From positions 19,276 to 83,275 of the forward strand of contig QFNF01000012.1 in assembly GCA_003240755.1 (NCBI GenBank): a stretch of 64,000 nt of DNA, written 5' to 3'. The stretch comes from Sphingomonas hengshuiensis. Lineage in GTDB: Bacteria; Pseudomonadota; Alphaproteobacteria; Sphingomonadales; Sphingomonadaceae. Position numbers and translations under genes: made by a program. Positions 56,857 through 64,000 of the stretch are shown here, one piece after another. The notes beneath the pieces were generated by a model. The model made no database searches and was not told where the DNA came from. It was given only the letters and a program-made list of their open reading frames with translations. Numbering within the stretch: position 1 is the first letter of the stretch; each line of letters begins with the position of its first letter.

Positions 56857-57614
56857 CGGTACGGGCGCGCGTCATCCCCTGTCTCGACGTCCATGCCGGG
56901 CGGGTGGTGAAGGGGGTGAACTTCGTCTCCTTGCGCGATGCAGGCGATCCGGTCGAACAGGCGCGCGCCTATGACGCGGCGGGCGCGGACGAACTGACCT
57001 TCCTCGATATCGGCGCCAGCCATGAGGGGCGCGACACGATCATCGACGTCGTGCGACGGACGGCGGAGGTCTGCTTCATGCCGCTGACCGTCGGCGGCGG
57101 GGTGCGATCGCCCGGGGACGCCCGCGCGCTCCTCCTTGCCGGTGCGGACAAGGTCGCGGTCAATTCCGCCGCCGTCGCGCGGCCCGAACTGGTCGCCGAC
57201 ATCGCCGACCGCTTCGGCAGCCAGTGCGTCACCGCCTCGGTCGATGCCCGCCGCGTGGACGACCATTGGGAGGTGTTCACCCATGGCGGCCGGCGCGCGA
57301 CGGGCATCGACGCGGTCGAGCACGCGCTGAAGCTCGCGCGGCTGGGTGCGGGCGAGCTGCTGGTGACGTCGATGGACCGCGACGGCACGCGCGACGGCTA
57401 TGACCTCGACCTGATCCGGACGATCGCCGATCAGGTGTCGGTGCCGGTGGTGGCGTCGGGCGGCGTCGGCACGCTCGACCATCTGGTCGCGGGCGTGACG
57501 CGGGGACATGCCAGCGCGGTGCTGGCGGCGTCGATCTTTCATTTCGGGGAAGCGTCGGTGGCCGACGCGCATGCCGCGCTGGCGGCGGCGGGGGTGCCGG
57601 TCCGGTCGCATTGA
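56853..57614 (+). CDS. hisF: Imidazole glycerol phosphate synthase, cyclase subunit
   Basis: 253 aa from ATG 56853. [66 protein letters not shown], and [16 protein letters not shown] are typical, with catalytic Asp in CLDV and MDRDG. It makes IGP and AICAR from PRFAR using ammonia from HisH. Confidence 0.97.
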   Translation: MTVRARVIPCLDVHAGRVVKGVNFVSLRDAGDPVEQARAYDAAGADELTFLDIGASHEGRDTIIDVVRRTAEVCFMPLTVGGGVRSPGDARALLLAGADKVAVNSAAVARPELVADIADRFGSQCVTASVDARRVDDHWEVFTHGGRRATGIDAVEHALKLARLGAGELLVTSMDRDGTRDGYDLDLIRTIADQVSVPVVASGGVGTLDHLVAGVTRGHASAVLAASIFHFGEASVADAHAALAAAGVPVRSH

Positions 57615-57616
57615 CT

Positions 57617-57740
57617 CCTCCCCAGCACGGGGAGGGGGACCGTCGCGAAGCGATGGTGGAAGGGGGATCGCCTCGCAACGCAACCGTACCGTATGCAGAC
57701 ACCTCCCCCCCCCCCCCCCCCCCCGCGACGCGGGGAGGAT
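57617..57740 (+). repeat. Intergenic palindrome with a 20-C homopolymer inside the his operon
   Basis: CTCCTCCCC-AGCA-CGGGGAGG and TCGC-GAA-GCGA hairpins (57617-57650) are followed by a long C run (57705-57724, 20 C) merging into CCCCGCG-A-CGCGGGG (57721-57735). This resembles intergenic repeats common in sphingomonads. The C run may be an expansion or an assembly artefact. Confidence 0.75.
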
Positions 57741-57774
57741 TTTCTCGGCCGCGAAAACCCCCTACAGCCCCGTC

Positions 57775-57927
57775 ATGGTCATCACCGCCCTCGCCGCCCA
57801 TTCGGGTGTCGCACCACCCCGGGAAGGGTTCGCCTTTTCCGACGTCGCGACGTTCGTCGCGTTCGTGTTCATGGTAGTGCTGGCGCGGCGGGCGATCCGT
57901 AACCGTCAGCGCAGGAACAGGGACTGA
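57775..57927 (+). CDS. Small membrane ORF between hisF and hisE
   Basis: 50 aa from ATG 57775. A single hydrophobic segment (FSDVATFVAFVFMVVLARRAI, about residues 21-41) is followed by a basic tail (RNRQRRNRD). It ends one base before the hisE ATG, so it would be tightly coupled to hisE. The upstream repeat lies between it and hisF. No family is recognised. A real gene is plausible from spacing and membrane character; the evidence is modest. Confidence 0.45.
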   Translation: MVITALAAHSGVAPPREGFAFSDVATFVAFVFMVVLARRAIRNRQRRNRD

Positions 57928-57928
57928 C

Positions 57929-58246
57929 ATGGACGCCTTCGACAGGCTCGAATCGGTGATCGCCGACCGGATCGGCGGCGATCCCGGCCAATCCTATGTC
58001 GCCAGGCTGCACGCGCGCGGCACGGCGAAGATCGCGCAGAAGGTCGGCGAGGAGGCGGTCGAATGCGTCATCGCGGCCTGTGCCGATGACCGCGCCGGAC
58101 TGATCGGCGAGGCCGCCGACCTGATGTTCCACCTGACGCTGCTGCTGCGGACCCAGGGTATCACGCTGGACGATGTCCGCACCGAACTCGCCCGGCGCGA
58201 CGGTGTGTCGGGCATCGCCGAAAAAGCCGCCCGCCCCAAGGAGTGA
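57929..58246 (+). CDS. hisE: Phosphoribosyl-ATP diphosphatase
   Basis: 105 aa from ATG 57929. SYVARLHARGTAKIAQKVGEEAVECVIAA and LIGEAADLMFHLTLLLRTQGI are the helical, metal-binding core of the MazG-like HisE fold. It splits PR-ATP to PR-AMP and pyrophosphate, step two of histidine synthesis. HisI is not fused and not in the window. Confidence 0.95.
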   Translation: MDAFDRLESVIADRIGGDPGQSYVARLHARGTAKIAQKVGEEAVECVIAACADDRAGLIGEAADLMFHLTLLLRTQGITLDDVRTELARRDGVSGIAEKAARPKE

Positions 58247-58251
58247 GTGCC

Positions 58252-58629
58252 ATGCCGATCGACGCGACCCGGCCCTATGACGACGCCAACATCTTTGCCC
58301 ACATCCTGCGCGGCGAGATTCCGGCAAGGCGCGTGTACGAGGATGACTATGCCCTCGCCTTCCACGACATCGCCCCGCAGGCGCCGGTCCATGTGCTGGT
58401 GATCCCCAGGGGCGCGTACGTGTCATGGGACGATTTCTCGGCGCGGGCGTCCGATGCGGAGATCGCCGGCTTCGTCCGCGCGGTCGGCCATGTCGCGCGC
58501 GAACATGGGCTGGTCGAACCGGGATACCGCCTGCTCGCCAATGTCGGCGGCCATGGCGGGCAGGAGGTGCCGCACCTGCACGTCCATCTGTTCGGCGGCG
58601 GTCCGCTGGGGCCGATGCTGTCGCGATAG
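58252..58629 (+). CDS. HIT-family nucleotide hydrolase
   Basis: 125 aa from ATG 58252, with AAGGAG about 8 nt upstream; the GTG at 58243 overlapping hisE is less well placed. The triad HLHVHLF (HxHxHxx) and NIFAHILRGEIPARRVYEDD identify a Hint/HinT-like protein. These hydrolyse nucleoside phosphoramidates such as AMP-lysine. It is last gene of the his transcript. Confidence 0.92.
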   Translation: MPIDATRPYDDANIFAHILRGEIPARRVYEDDYALAFHDIAPQAPVHVLVIPRGAYVSWDDFSARASDAEIAGFVRAVGHVAREHGLVEPGYRLLANVGGHGGQEVPHLHVHLFGGGPLGPMLSR

Positions 58630-58649
58630 GGCAGCTTTATTGCACGAAA

Positions 58650-58720
58650 GGAATTGCGCAGGGCGGAATTGCGGGTAGGTTCACGCCTTTGTAATTCCGT
58701 GGCGCCCACCGAAGGCGCCG
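58650..58720 (+). promoter_or_regulatory. Direct repeat and hairpin upstream of the permease gene
   Basis: GGAATTGCG occurs twice (58650-58658 and 58665-58673, offset 15 bp), followed by AATTCC at 58693-58698. A GGCGCC-N7-GGCGCC hairpin (58701-58720) lies just before the permease gene. These may be operator, attenuator or terminator of the his/HIT transcript; the role is not settled. Confidence 0.35.
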
Positions 58721-58736
58721 CGTTTAGGGGGCCTGC

Positions 58737-60281
58737 ATGATTTTTGGCCGTATCAAGCCACTCGATGCGATCCTTGCGACCGCGGAGAAGAAATCCCTTA
58801 CCCGTACGCTGGGGGCATTCCAGCTCACCATGCTGGGCGTCGGCGCCATCATCGGCACCGGCATCTTCGTCCTGACCTCCGAAGCCGCGCAGAAGGCAGG
58901 GCCGGGCATGATGATCTCGTTCATCATCGCCGGTGCCGTCTGCGCGGTCGCGGCGCTGTGCTATTCCGAATTCGCATCGATGGTCCCGGTATCGGGATCG
59001 GCCTACACCTATACCTATGCGGTGATGGGCGAACTGCTGGCGTGGATGGTCGGCTGGGCGCTGGTCCTCGAATATGCGGTCGCGGCGTCCGCCGTGTCGG
59101 TCGGGTGGTCCGGCTATTTCGTCGGGCAGTTGCAGGGGTGGTTCGGCATCACCCTGCCGACCGCGATCATCTCCGGCCCCTATATTCCGGGTGGCCTCGT
59201 CAACCTGCCGGCGGTCATCATCGCGCTGCTGATTACCGGGCTGCTGATACTGGGCACCAGCGAGAGCGCGAAGGTGAACGCGGTGCTGGTCGCGATCAAG
59301 GTAACGGCGCTGACCGCGTTCATCGTCCTTGCGCTGCCGGTCATGCGGATGGAGAATTTCGAACCGTTCGCGCCGAACGGCTGGTTCGGATCGGGCGGCG
59401 CGGGCGTCGTCGGTGCCGCGGCGTCGATCTTCTTCGCCTATGTCGGGTTCGACGCGGTCTCCACCGCGGCGGAGGAGACGAAGAACCCGCAGCGCAACGT
59501 ACCGCTGGGATTGATCGGCAGCCTCGGCATCTGCACCATCTTCTACATGCTGGTCGCCGCGGGTGCGATCGGCTCGCCGCTGGGATCGCAGCCGGTGACG
59601 TCGGCGCTGGGCGAATGGCTTGCCCCCGGATCGGCCGCGCTCGGCGCGCGCTGCACCGAACTGGCCGGCATGGGCACCGAACCGCTGGCCTGCTCGAAGG
59701 AGGCGCTGGCGCACGTCCTGCGCGAGATCGGCTATTTGAACATCGGCAACCTGATCGGCCTCGCCGCGTTCCTCGCCCTCCCGTCGGTCATCCTCGTGAT
59801 GCTGTTCGGCCAGACCCGCATCTTCTTCACCATGTCGCGCGACGGCCTGCTCCCCGAAAAGCTGTCGACCATCCACCCCAAATGGAAGACGCCGCACGTC
59901 ATCACCGCGATCACCGGCGTCGGCGTGACCTTTGCCGCCGCGTTCCTGCCGGTCGGCAAGCTGGCCGATATCGCCAATGCCGGCACGCTGTTCGCGTTCT
60001 TCATGGTGGCGGTCGGCGTACTCGTGCTGCGCCGGCGCGACCCGGGTCGCCATCGTCCGTTCCGCACACCGGCCGTCTGGCTGGTGGCGCCGGCGACGAT
60101 GATCGGCTGTATCGGCCTGTATGTCGCGCTGCCGCCCGATGCGATGCTGGTGCTGCCGGCATGGGGGGCGATCGGCCTCGTGATCTATTTCCTCTACGGC
60201 TATCGCCGCAGCCATCTGGGCCGCGGGATCATCGAGGTGCCGGAAATGGACGACGGCCGGAACACGCCCGGCACGCACTGA
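58737..60281 (+). CDS. APC-family amino-acid permease (cationic amino-acid transporter type)
   Basis: 514 aa with about 12-14 membrane helices. The N-terminal consensus GAFQLTMLGVGAIIGTGIFVLTSEAAQKAGPG is characteristic of the YfnA/CAT-like APC transporters, as is FFAYVGFDAVSTAAEETKNPQRNVP. It imports amino acids by symport; the substrate is not fixed by sequence. A CTELAGMGTEPLACSKEA insert loop carries two Cys. It is convergent with the PfkB-kinase gene across a strong shared terminator. Confidence 0.92.
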   Translation: MIFGRIKPLDAILATAEKKSLTRTLGAFQLTMLGVGAIIGTGIFVLTSEAAQKAGPGMMISFIIAGAVCAVAALCYSEFASMVPVSGSAYTYTYAVMGELLAWMVGWALVLEYAVAASAVSVGWSGYFVGQLQGWFGITLPTAIISGPYIPGGLVNLPAVIIALLITGLLILGTSESAKVNAVLVAIKVTALTAFIVLALPVMRMENFEPFAPNGWFGSGGAGVVGAAASIFFAYVGFDAVSTAAEETKNPQRNVPLGLIGSLGICTIFYMLVAAGAIGSPLGSQPVTSALGEWLAPGSAALGARCTELAGMGTEPLACSKEALAHVLREIGYLNIGNLIGLAAFLALPSVILVMLFGQTRIFFTMSRDGLLPEKLSTIHPKWKTPHVITAITGVGVTFAAAFLPVGKLADIANAGTLFAFFMVAVGVLVLRRRDPGRHRPFRTPAVWLVAPATMIGCIGLYVALPPDAMLVLPAWGAIGLVIYFLYGYRRSHLGRGIIEVPEMDDGRNTPGTH

Positions 60282-60301
60282 TCCGCCGCAGCGGGACGCA
60301 A

Positions 60302-60338
60302 AAAGGGGGGAGGCCGCATCGATCGGCCTCCCCCCTTT
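60302..60338. terminator. Bidirectional rho-independent terminator
   Basis: Perfect 15-bp stem (60302-60316 with 60324-60338), 7-nt loop, A-run on the 5' side and T-run on the 3' side, so it can end both the permease (+) and kinase (-) transcripts. Confidence 0.85.
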
Positions 60339-60361
60339 CGTTTGCGCGGACGACGCAGCGA

Positions 60362-61360
60362 TCAGCCGATCCTGTCGTGCATCAGCTTCGTCAGATCGAC
60401 CTCGGGCCGCGCGCCATAATGCGAGATGATCTCGGCGGCGCACAGCGCGCCCAGCGTCAGCGAACGCTCGATATCGTAGCCATGCGACTGTCCGTGCAGG
60501 AAACCGGCGGCGAACAGGTCGCCCGCGCCGGTCGTGTCGACGACGCGTTCGACCGGCTGTGCCGGCACGCTGGTCCGCTGGCCGCCCGTCACCGCGATCG
60601 CGCCATGTTCGCCGCGCGTGACGACCAGCACCGGCACCTGCACCGCCACCTTGTCCACCGCCGCGTCGAAATCCTCGACCTGCGCCAGTGCCAGCAACTC
60701 GGTCTCGTTGGCGAACAGGATGTCGACCTGCCCCCCGCCGATCAGGTCGCGGAAATCGTCGCCATGGCGCGAGATGCAGAAGGTGTCGGACAGGGTGAAG
60801 GCAACCTTGCGCCCCGCCTCGCGCGCGATGCGGATACCGGCGCGCATCGCCGCGCGCGGCTCTTCGGGGTCCCACAGATAGCCTTCGAGATACAGGATCG
60901 CCCCGCTGGCGATCAGGTCGGCGTCGAGCGCCGCCTCGGGCAGGAACTGCGACGCGCCGAGAAACGTGTTCATCGTACGCTGCCCGTCGGGCGTCACGAA
61001 GATCAGGCAGCGTGCGGTGGTCGGCTCGCCCGCGCGGACCGCGGTATCGAAGCGGACGCCCGCGGCGCGGATGTCGTGCGCGAACACCGCACCGAGCTGG
61101 TCGTCGGCGACCTGGCCGATGAAGCCCGTCTTGCCGCCCAGCGCCGCGATGCCGGCGACGGTGTTGGCGGCCGACCCGCCCGACACTTCGCGCCCCGGCC
61201 CCATCTTGGCATAGAGCGCATCGGCCTCGGCGGGCGAGAAGACGAGCTGCATCGACCCCTTGGTCATGCCCTGTTCGGCAAGGAAGGCGTCGTCGGACTG
61301 CGCCAGGATATCGACGATGGCATTGCCGATCGCGACGACGTCGAGCGTGGGTTGGGTCAA
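60362..61360 (-). CDS. PfkB-family sugar/nucleoside kinase (adenosine kinase-like)
   Basis: 332 aa from TTG 61360, with GGAGA about 8 nt upstream. VVAIGNAIVDILAQ, VSGGSAANTVAGIAALGGKTGFIGQVADDQLG and the anion-hole/catalytic DTTGAGDLFAAGFLHG (base Asp) are PfkB features. Adenosine-kinase-like proteins of this type are common in alphaproteobacteria; the substrate could be adenosine or another nucleoside or sugar. It is convergent with the permease. Confidence 0.93.
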   Translation of the reverse strand: MTQPTLDVVAIGNAIVDILAQSDDAFLAEQGMTKGSMQLVFSPAEADALYAKMGPGREVSGGSAANTVAGIAALGGKTGFIGQVADDQLGAVFAHDIRAAGVRFDTAVRAGEPTTARCLIFVTPDGQRTMNTFLGASQFLPEAALDADLIASGAILYLEGYLWDPEEPRAAMRAGIRIAREAGRKVAFTLSDTFCISRHGDDFRDLIGGGQVDILFANETELLALAQVEDFDAAVDKVAVQVPVLVVTRGEHGAIAVTGGQRTSVPAQPVERVVDTTGAGDLFAAGFLHGQSHGYDIERSLTLGALCAAEIISHYGARPEVDLTKLMHDRIG

Positions 61361-61499
61361 TCAAGGTCTCCGGAATAGCCGATCCGCCCCGCCGATGCGG
61401 ACGGACCCTGCCCCGCGCGTTAGCCAGCCCTGCGGCGCCGGGCAAGCGGCCCCCGCCGCCGGCGTTGACGCCGCCCCCGCGCGCCCGCATCGTCGCCGC

Positions 61500-62198
61500 A
61501 TGATCGAGAGCTTCTTCCTGTCCGTCGCACAACTGGGCGACCGTGCCTTTCTGCGCGTCCTCGCCAAGTCGCTGGCGGTGACGCTGGTGCTGCTCGCCGC
61601 GGTCGGGGCGGGGCTGGCATGGGGGGCGCGGTGGATCACCACCGACCTGTTCGTACTGGGCGACGATGCCGGCACCCTCGCCGCGATCGCGGCGGTGATC
61701 GCCGCGGTCGGGCTGGCATGGCTGTTGTTCCGCATCGTCGCGATCGCGGTGATCGGCCTGTTCGCCGACGAAGTGGTCGAGGCGGTCGAGGCGAAACACT
61801 ATCCCGCCGCGCTCGCCACCGCCCGCCCGGTGCCGCCCGGCCGGTCGCTGGCCATGAGCGGCACGTCCGCGCTGCGGGCGCTGGCCGTCAATGCGTTCTT
61901 CCTGCCGCTCTACCTGCTGCTGCTGGCCACCGGAATCGGGACGGCGGCGGTGTTCTTCGTCGTCAATGGCTGGCTGCTCGGCCGCGACCTGTCCGACATG
62001 GTCGCCGCGCGCCACCTGCCGCCCGCCGCGATGCCCGCCGAGCGATCCGCCAGCGGCGGACGGCGGTTTCTTCTGGGCCTCATCGGAACCGGATTGCTGA
62101 TGATACCGTTTGTGAATTTCATCGCGCCGCTCGTCGGCGCGGCGATGGCGACGCATGCCTTTCATCGTCGCCGCAGCAAAGGGGCCGGGAATGCGTAG
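61500..62198 (+). CDS. EI24/CysZ-like integral membrane protein
   Basis: 232 aa from ATG 61500 (MIESFFLSVAQLGDRAFLRVLAKS). Helices at about 25-48, 58-85, 125-150 and 190-215 and the NGWLLGRDLSDMVAARHL stretch match EI24-domain proteins such as CysZ, a sulfate transporter. Sulfate transport is not certain here. Its stop overlaps the lipoprotein start by 8 nt. Confidence 0.8.
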   Translation: MIESFFLSVAQLGDRAFLRVLAKSLAVTLVLLAAVGAGLAWGARWITTDLFVLGDDAGTLAAIAAVIAAVGLAWLLFRIVAIAVIGLFADEVVEAVEAKHYPAALATARPVPPGRSLAMSGTSALRALAVNAFFLPLYLLLLATGIGTAAVFFVVNGWLLGRDLSDMVAARHLPPAAMPAERSASGGRRFLLGLIGTGLLMIPFVNFIAPLVGAAMATHAFHRRRSKGAGNA

Positions 62199-62568
62199 CG
62201 TGGGGATCAGCGTGGGCCTGGGGCTGGCCGTGTCGGCCTGCGCCACCACCGGTCCGGTCGTGCGCCAGAACGCCCTGCCCGCACCCCCTGCGCCATCCTA
62301 TGGCACGGTCGGTCTCGAACGGGTCATGGGACAGAATGCCAATGCCGTCACCCGGCTGTTCGGCCAGCCGCAGCTCGACCTGACCGAAGGCGCCGGGCGC
62401 AAGCTGCAGTTCGGATCGAACATCTGCGTGCTCGACGCCTATCTCTATGCCCCGGTACAGGGCGGCGTGCCGGTCGTCCGCCATGTCGATGCCCGGCAGC
62501 GCAGCGGTGCCCCGATCGACCGGGCAAGCTGCGTCGCGGCGTTGACCCGGCGCGACGGAGGGCGCTGA
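62191..62568 (+). CDS. Small putative lipoprotein
   Basis: 125 aa from ATG 62191. VSACATTG is a lipobox, giving a mature protein of about 108 aa. The sequence around GLERVMGQNANAVTRLFGQPQLDLTEGAGRKLQFGSNICVLDAYLY resembles SmpA/OmlA (BamE-like) folds, but this is only a likeness. It probably sits on the inner face of the outer membrane. Co-transcribed with the EI24-like gene. Confidence 0.75.
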   Translation: MRSVGISVGLGLAVSACATTGPVVRQNALPAPPAPSYGTVGLERVMGQNANAVTRLFGQPQLDLTEGAGRKLQFGSNICVLDAYLYAPVQGGVPVVRHVDARQRSGAPIDRASCVAALTRRDGGR

Positions 62569-62697
62569 TCCCGACATGCTGCGGTTGCGAAACGACAGAT
62601 GTGCCGGTAGGATTTTCTTCGCCATCGGGCACCGTCGTCGTACGGCTCTCAAGAATCCACTTGCCAGTTCTTTCCTCCAACAGGAATTTGCTCGACC

Positions 62698-63738
62698 ATG
62701 CCGACGATCGTCCCTGTGATCCTTTCCGGCGGCTCGGGCACGCGCCTGTGGCCGATGTCGACCCCGGAAACGCCCAAGCAGATGCTGGCGCTGACCGCCG
62801 AAGCGACCATGTTGCAGATGACCGCGACCCGTGCCGTCGGAGACGACTTCGCCGCGCCGATCGTCGTCGCCAACGCCCGCCATGCCGACATGATCGACCG
62901 CCAACTGGGTGCGGTGAACGCCACGCCCAGCGCGATGATCCTCGAACCCGCCGGACGCAACACCGCCCCCGCGATCGCGCTGGCGGCGCTGGCGGCGGAG
63001 CGCGGCGACGCCGTGCTGCTGGTGATGCCGTCCGACCATGTCATCGCCGACGTCGCCGCGTTCCATGACGCGGTGCGGCGGGCGCTGCCCAAGGTGCAGG
63101 ACGGCTGGCTCGCCACTTTCGGCATCACGCCCGATGCGCCCGAAACCGGCTATGGCTGGATCCAGGCGGGCGAGCAGATCGCCGACGGCGTGCACCGCGT
63201 CGCCCGCTTCGTCGAGAAGCCACCGCTCGACGCCGCGCAGGCGATGCTGGCGGCGGGCGACCATGTGTGGAACGGCGGCATCTTCCTGTTCCGCGCCGAC
63301 CGGTATCTGGCCGAACTGGGCCAGCACGAGCCCGCCATGCTGGCGGCGTGCGAACGCGCGATGGAGCGGGCCGGGCGCACCGGCAACCGCATCGCCCCCG
63401 ACGCCGCCGCCTTTGCCGAGGCACCGTCGCAGTCGATCGACTATGCGGTGATGGAAAAGGCCGATCGCGTCGTCGTGGTGCCGGTCGCGATGGGGTGGAA
63501 CGACCTGGGCAGTTGGGACGCGCTGCACGCGATCAGCGAGCGCGACGCAACAGGCAACGCGCACCGCGGCGAGGTGCTGGCGATCGACACCCGCGACTGC
63601 CTGGTGCGTACCGACGGCGTGCGCATCCGCATGGTCGGCGTGTCCGACCTGATCGTCGTGGCGAGCGGCAACGACCTGCTGATCCTGCCGCGCGGGCGCA
63701 GCCAGGACGTCAAGAAGCTCGTCGAGGCGATGCAATGA
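62698..63738 (+). CDS. Mannose-1-phosphate guanylyltransferase
   Basis: 346 aa from ATG 62698. LSGGSGTRLWPMSTPETPKQML is the pyrophosphorylase signature, and FVEKPPLDAAQAMLAAGDHVWNGGIFLF and AMGWNDLGSWDAL are typical of GDP-mannose pyrophosphorylases. It lacks the phosphomannose isomerase domain of bifunctional ManC. It makes GDP-mannose from Man-1-P and GTP for glycans. The phosphomannomutase-like gene starts 43 bp later. Confidence 0.93.
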   Translation: MPTIVPVILSGGSGTRLWPMSTPETPKQMLALTAEATMLQMTATRAVGDDFAAPIVVANARHADMIDRQLGAVNATPSAMILEPAGRNTAPAIALAALAAERGDAVLLVMPSDHVIADVAAFHDAVRRALPKVQDGWLATFGITPDAPETGYGWIQAGEQIADGVHRVARFVEKPPLDAAQAMLAAGDHVWNGGIFLFRADRYLAELGQHEPAMLAACERAMERAGRTGNRIAPDAAAFAEAPSQSIDYAVMEKADRVVVVPVAMGWNDLGSWDALHAISERDATGNAHRGEVLAIDTRDCLVRTDGVRIRMVGVSDLIVVASGNDLLILPRGRSQDVKKLVEAMQ

Positions 63739-63781
63739 TCTTTCCCGGCCGGCCGCAGCGCCGCGCCAACCGGAGTATCCC

Positions 63782-64000
63782 ATGAAGCAACTGATCGCCT
63801 TCGACCTCGACGGGACGCTGGCCGAGAGCAAGCAGCAACTGACCGAGCCGATGGGCGAGGCGCTGGCCGACCTGCTGGGCGTCGCGCATGTCGCGATCAT
63901 CTCGGGCGGCGACTGGCCGCAGTTCGAAAAGCAGGTCGCGACCCGCCTGCCCGAACGCGCCGACCTGTCGCGGCTGTGGATGATGCCGACCAGCGGCACC
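63782..64000 (+). CDS. HAD-family phosphomannomutase-like protein, cut by window end
   Basis: Only the first 73 residues are visible (MKQLIAFDLDGTLAESKQQL ...). FDLDGTLAESK has the HAD nucleophile Asp. IISGGDWPQFEKQV and the LPERADLSRLWMMPTSGT stretch suit the eukaryotic-type (HAD-IIB) phosphomannomutase, which would supply Man-1-P to the upstream guanylyltransferase. The frame is open at the right edge. Confidence 0.8.
   Translation, partial: MKQLIAFDLDGTLAESKQQLTEPMGEALADLLGVAHVAIISGGDWPQFEKQVATRLPERADLSRLWMMPTSGT

Noticed and set aside
58347-62249. A 1300-codon open frame on the minus strand
   Set aside because: It runs across several convincing plus-strand genes (hisE/HIT region, permease, EI24-like) and a minus-strand kinase in another frame, and its translation is low-complexity and Arg/Gly-rich.

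Overview
The window is about 64 kb of high-GC DNA from a Gram-negative alphaproteobacterium, most likely Sphingomonas or a close relative. Supporting signs are dense gene packing with many 4-nt start/stop overlaps, frequent GTG/TTG starts, several large TonB-dependent receptors (TBDRs) of sphingomonad/caulobacter type, the hrcA-grpE-glnD and rph-rdgB orders, and sphingomonad-style intergenic palindromes. No rRNA, tRNA, CRISPR array, prophage or insertion sequence was seen. Base composition is even except for one AT-rich control region near 33.6 kb.

Left part (1-22 kb). A Fic-domain protein, possibly cut by the window edge, and two poorly known minus-strand genes come first. A tightly overlapping minus-strand operon follows (9548 to 2637): TBDR, secreted PI-PLC-like phospholipase C, YdcF/DUF218 protein and a divergent GH92 enzyme. 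A Pho-box-like site lies upstream of it, and a TonB-like gene diverges from it. The GH92 carries Gln where its second GH92 relative in this window, and the family in general, has the catalytic-acid Glu. Housekeeping genes follow: thrS, infC (probable ATC start), a DUF1003 protein, glnD-grpE-hrcA (glnD probably starting on CTG), rph-rdgB, a CAP-domain lipoprotein and hemW.

Middle part (21.9-50.8 kb). This is a nearly complete N-glycan/GlcNAc utilisation locus. Minus strand: a GntR regulator, NagB-II-type deaminase, NagA, a complete GlcNAc-type PTS (EIIA-HPr-EI fusion plus EIICB) and a TBDR. Plus strand, diverging from a 426-bp AT-rich control region: a TBDR, then an overlapping run of glycosidases (GH20 hexosaminidase, GH2 beta-mannosidase, GH3, GH92 alpha-mannosidase, a glycosidase of uncertain family, GH29 fucosidase). 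A glycosylasparaginase, which cuts the GlcNAc-Asn bond, sits at the edge. The enzymes would strip fucose, xylose, mannose and GlcNAc in turn; the PTS imports GlcNAc as GlcNAc-6-P, and NagA/NagB-II carry it to fructose-6-P. The uncertain glycosidase has a palindromic repeat inserted in frame in its coding sequence.

Right part (50.9-64 kb). gmk, two small membrane-type proteins, fumC, a GNAT acetyltransferase and sspB lie on the minus strand. A histidine operon (hisB, a YciI-like gene, hisH, hisA, hisF, a 50-codon membrane ORF, hisE and a HIT-family gene) lies on the plus strand and carries a repeat with a 20-C homopolymer. An amino-acid permease, a PfkB/adenosine-kinase-like gene on the minus strand, an EI24/CysZ-like membrane protein, a small lipoprotein, a mannose-1-phosphate guanylyltransferase and the start of a HAD phosphomannomutase-like gene complete the window; the last two suggest GDP-mannose synthesis.
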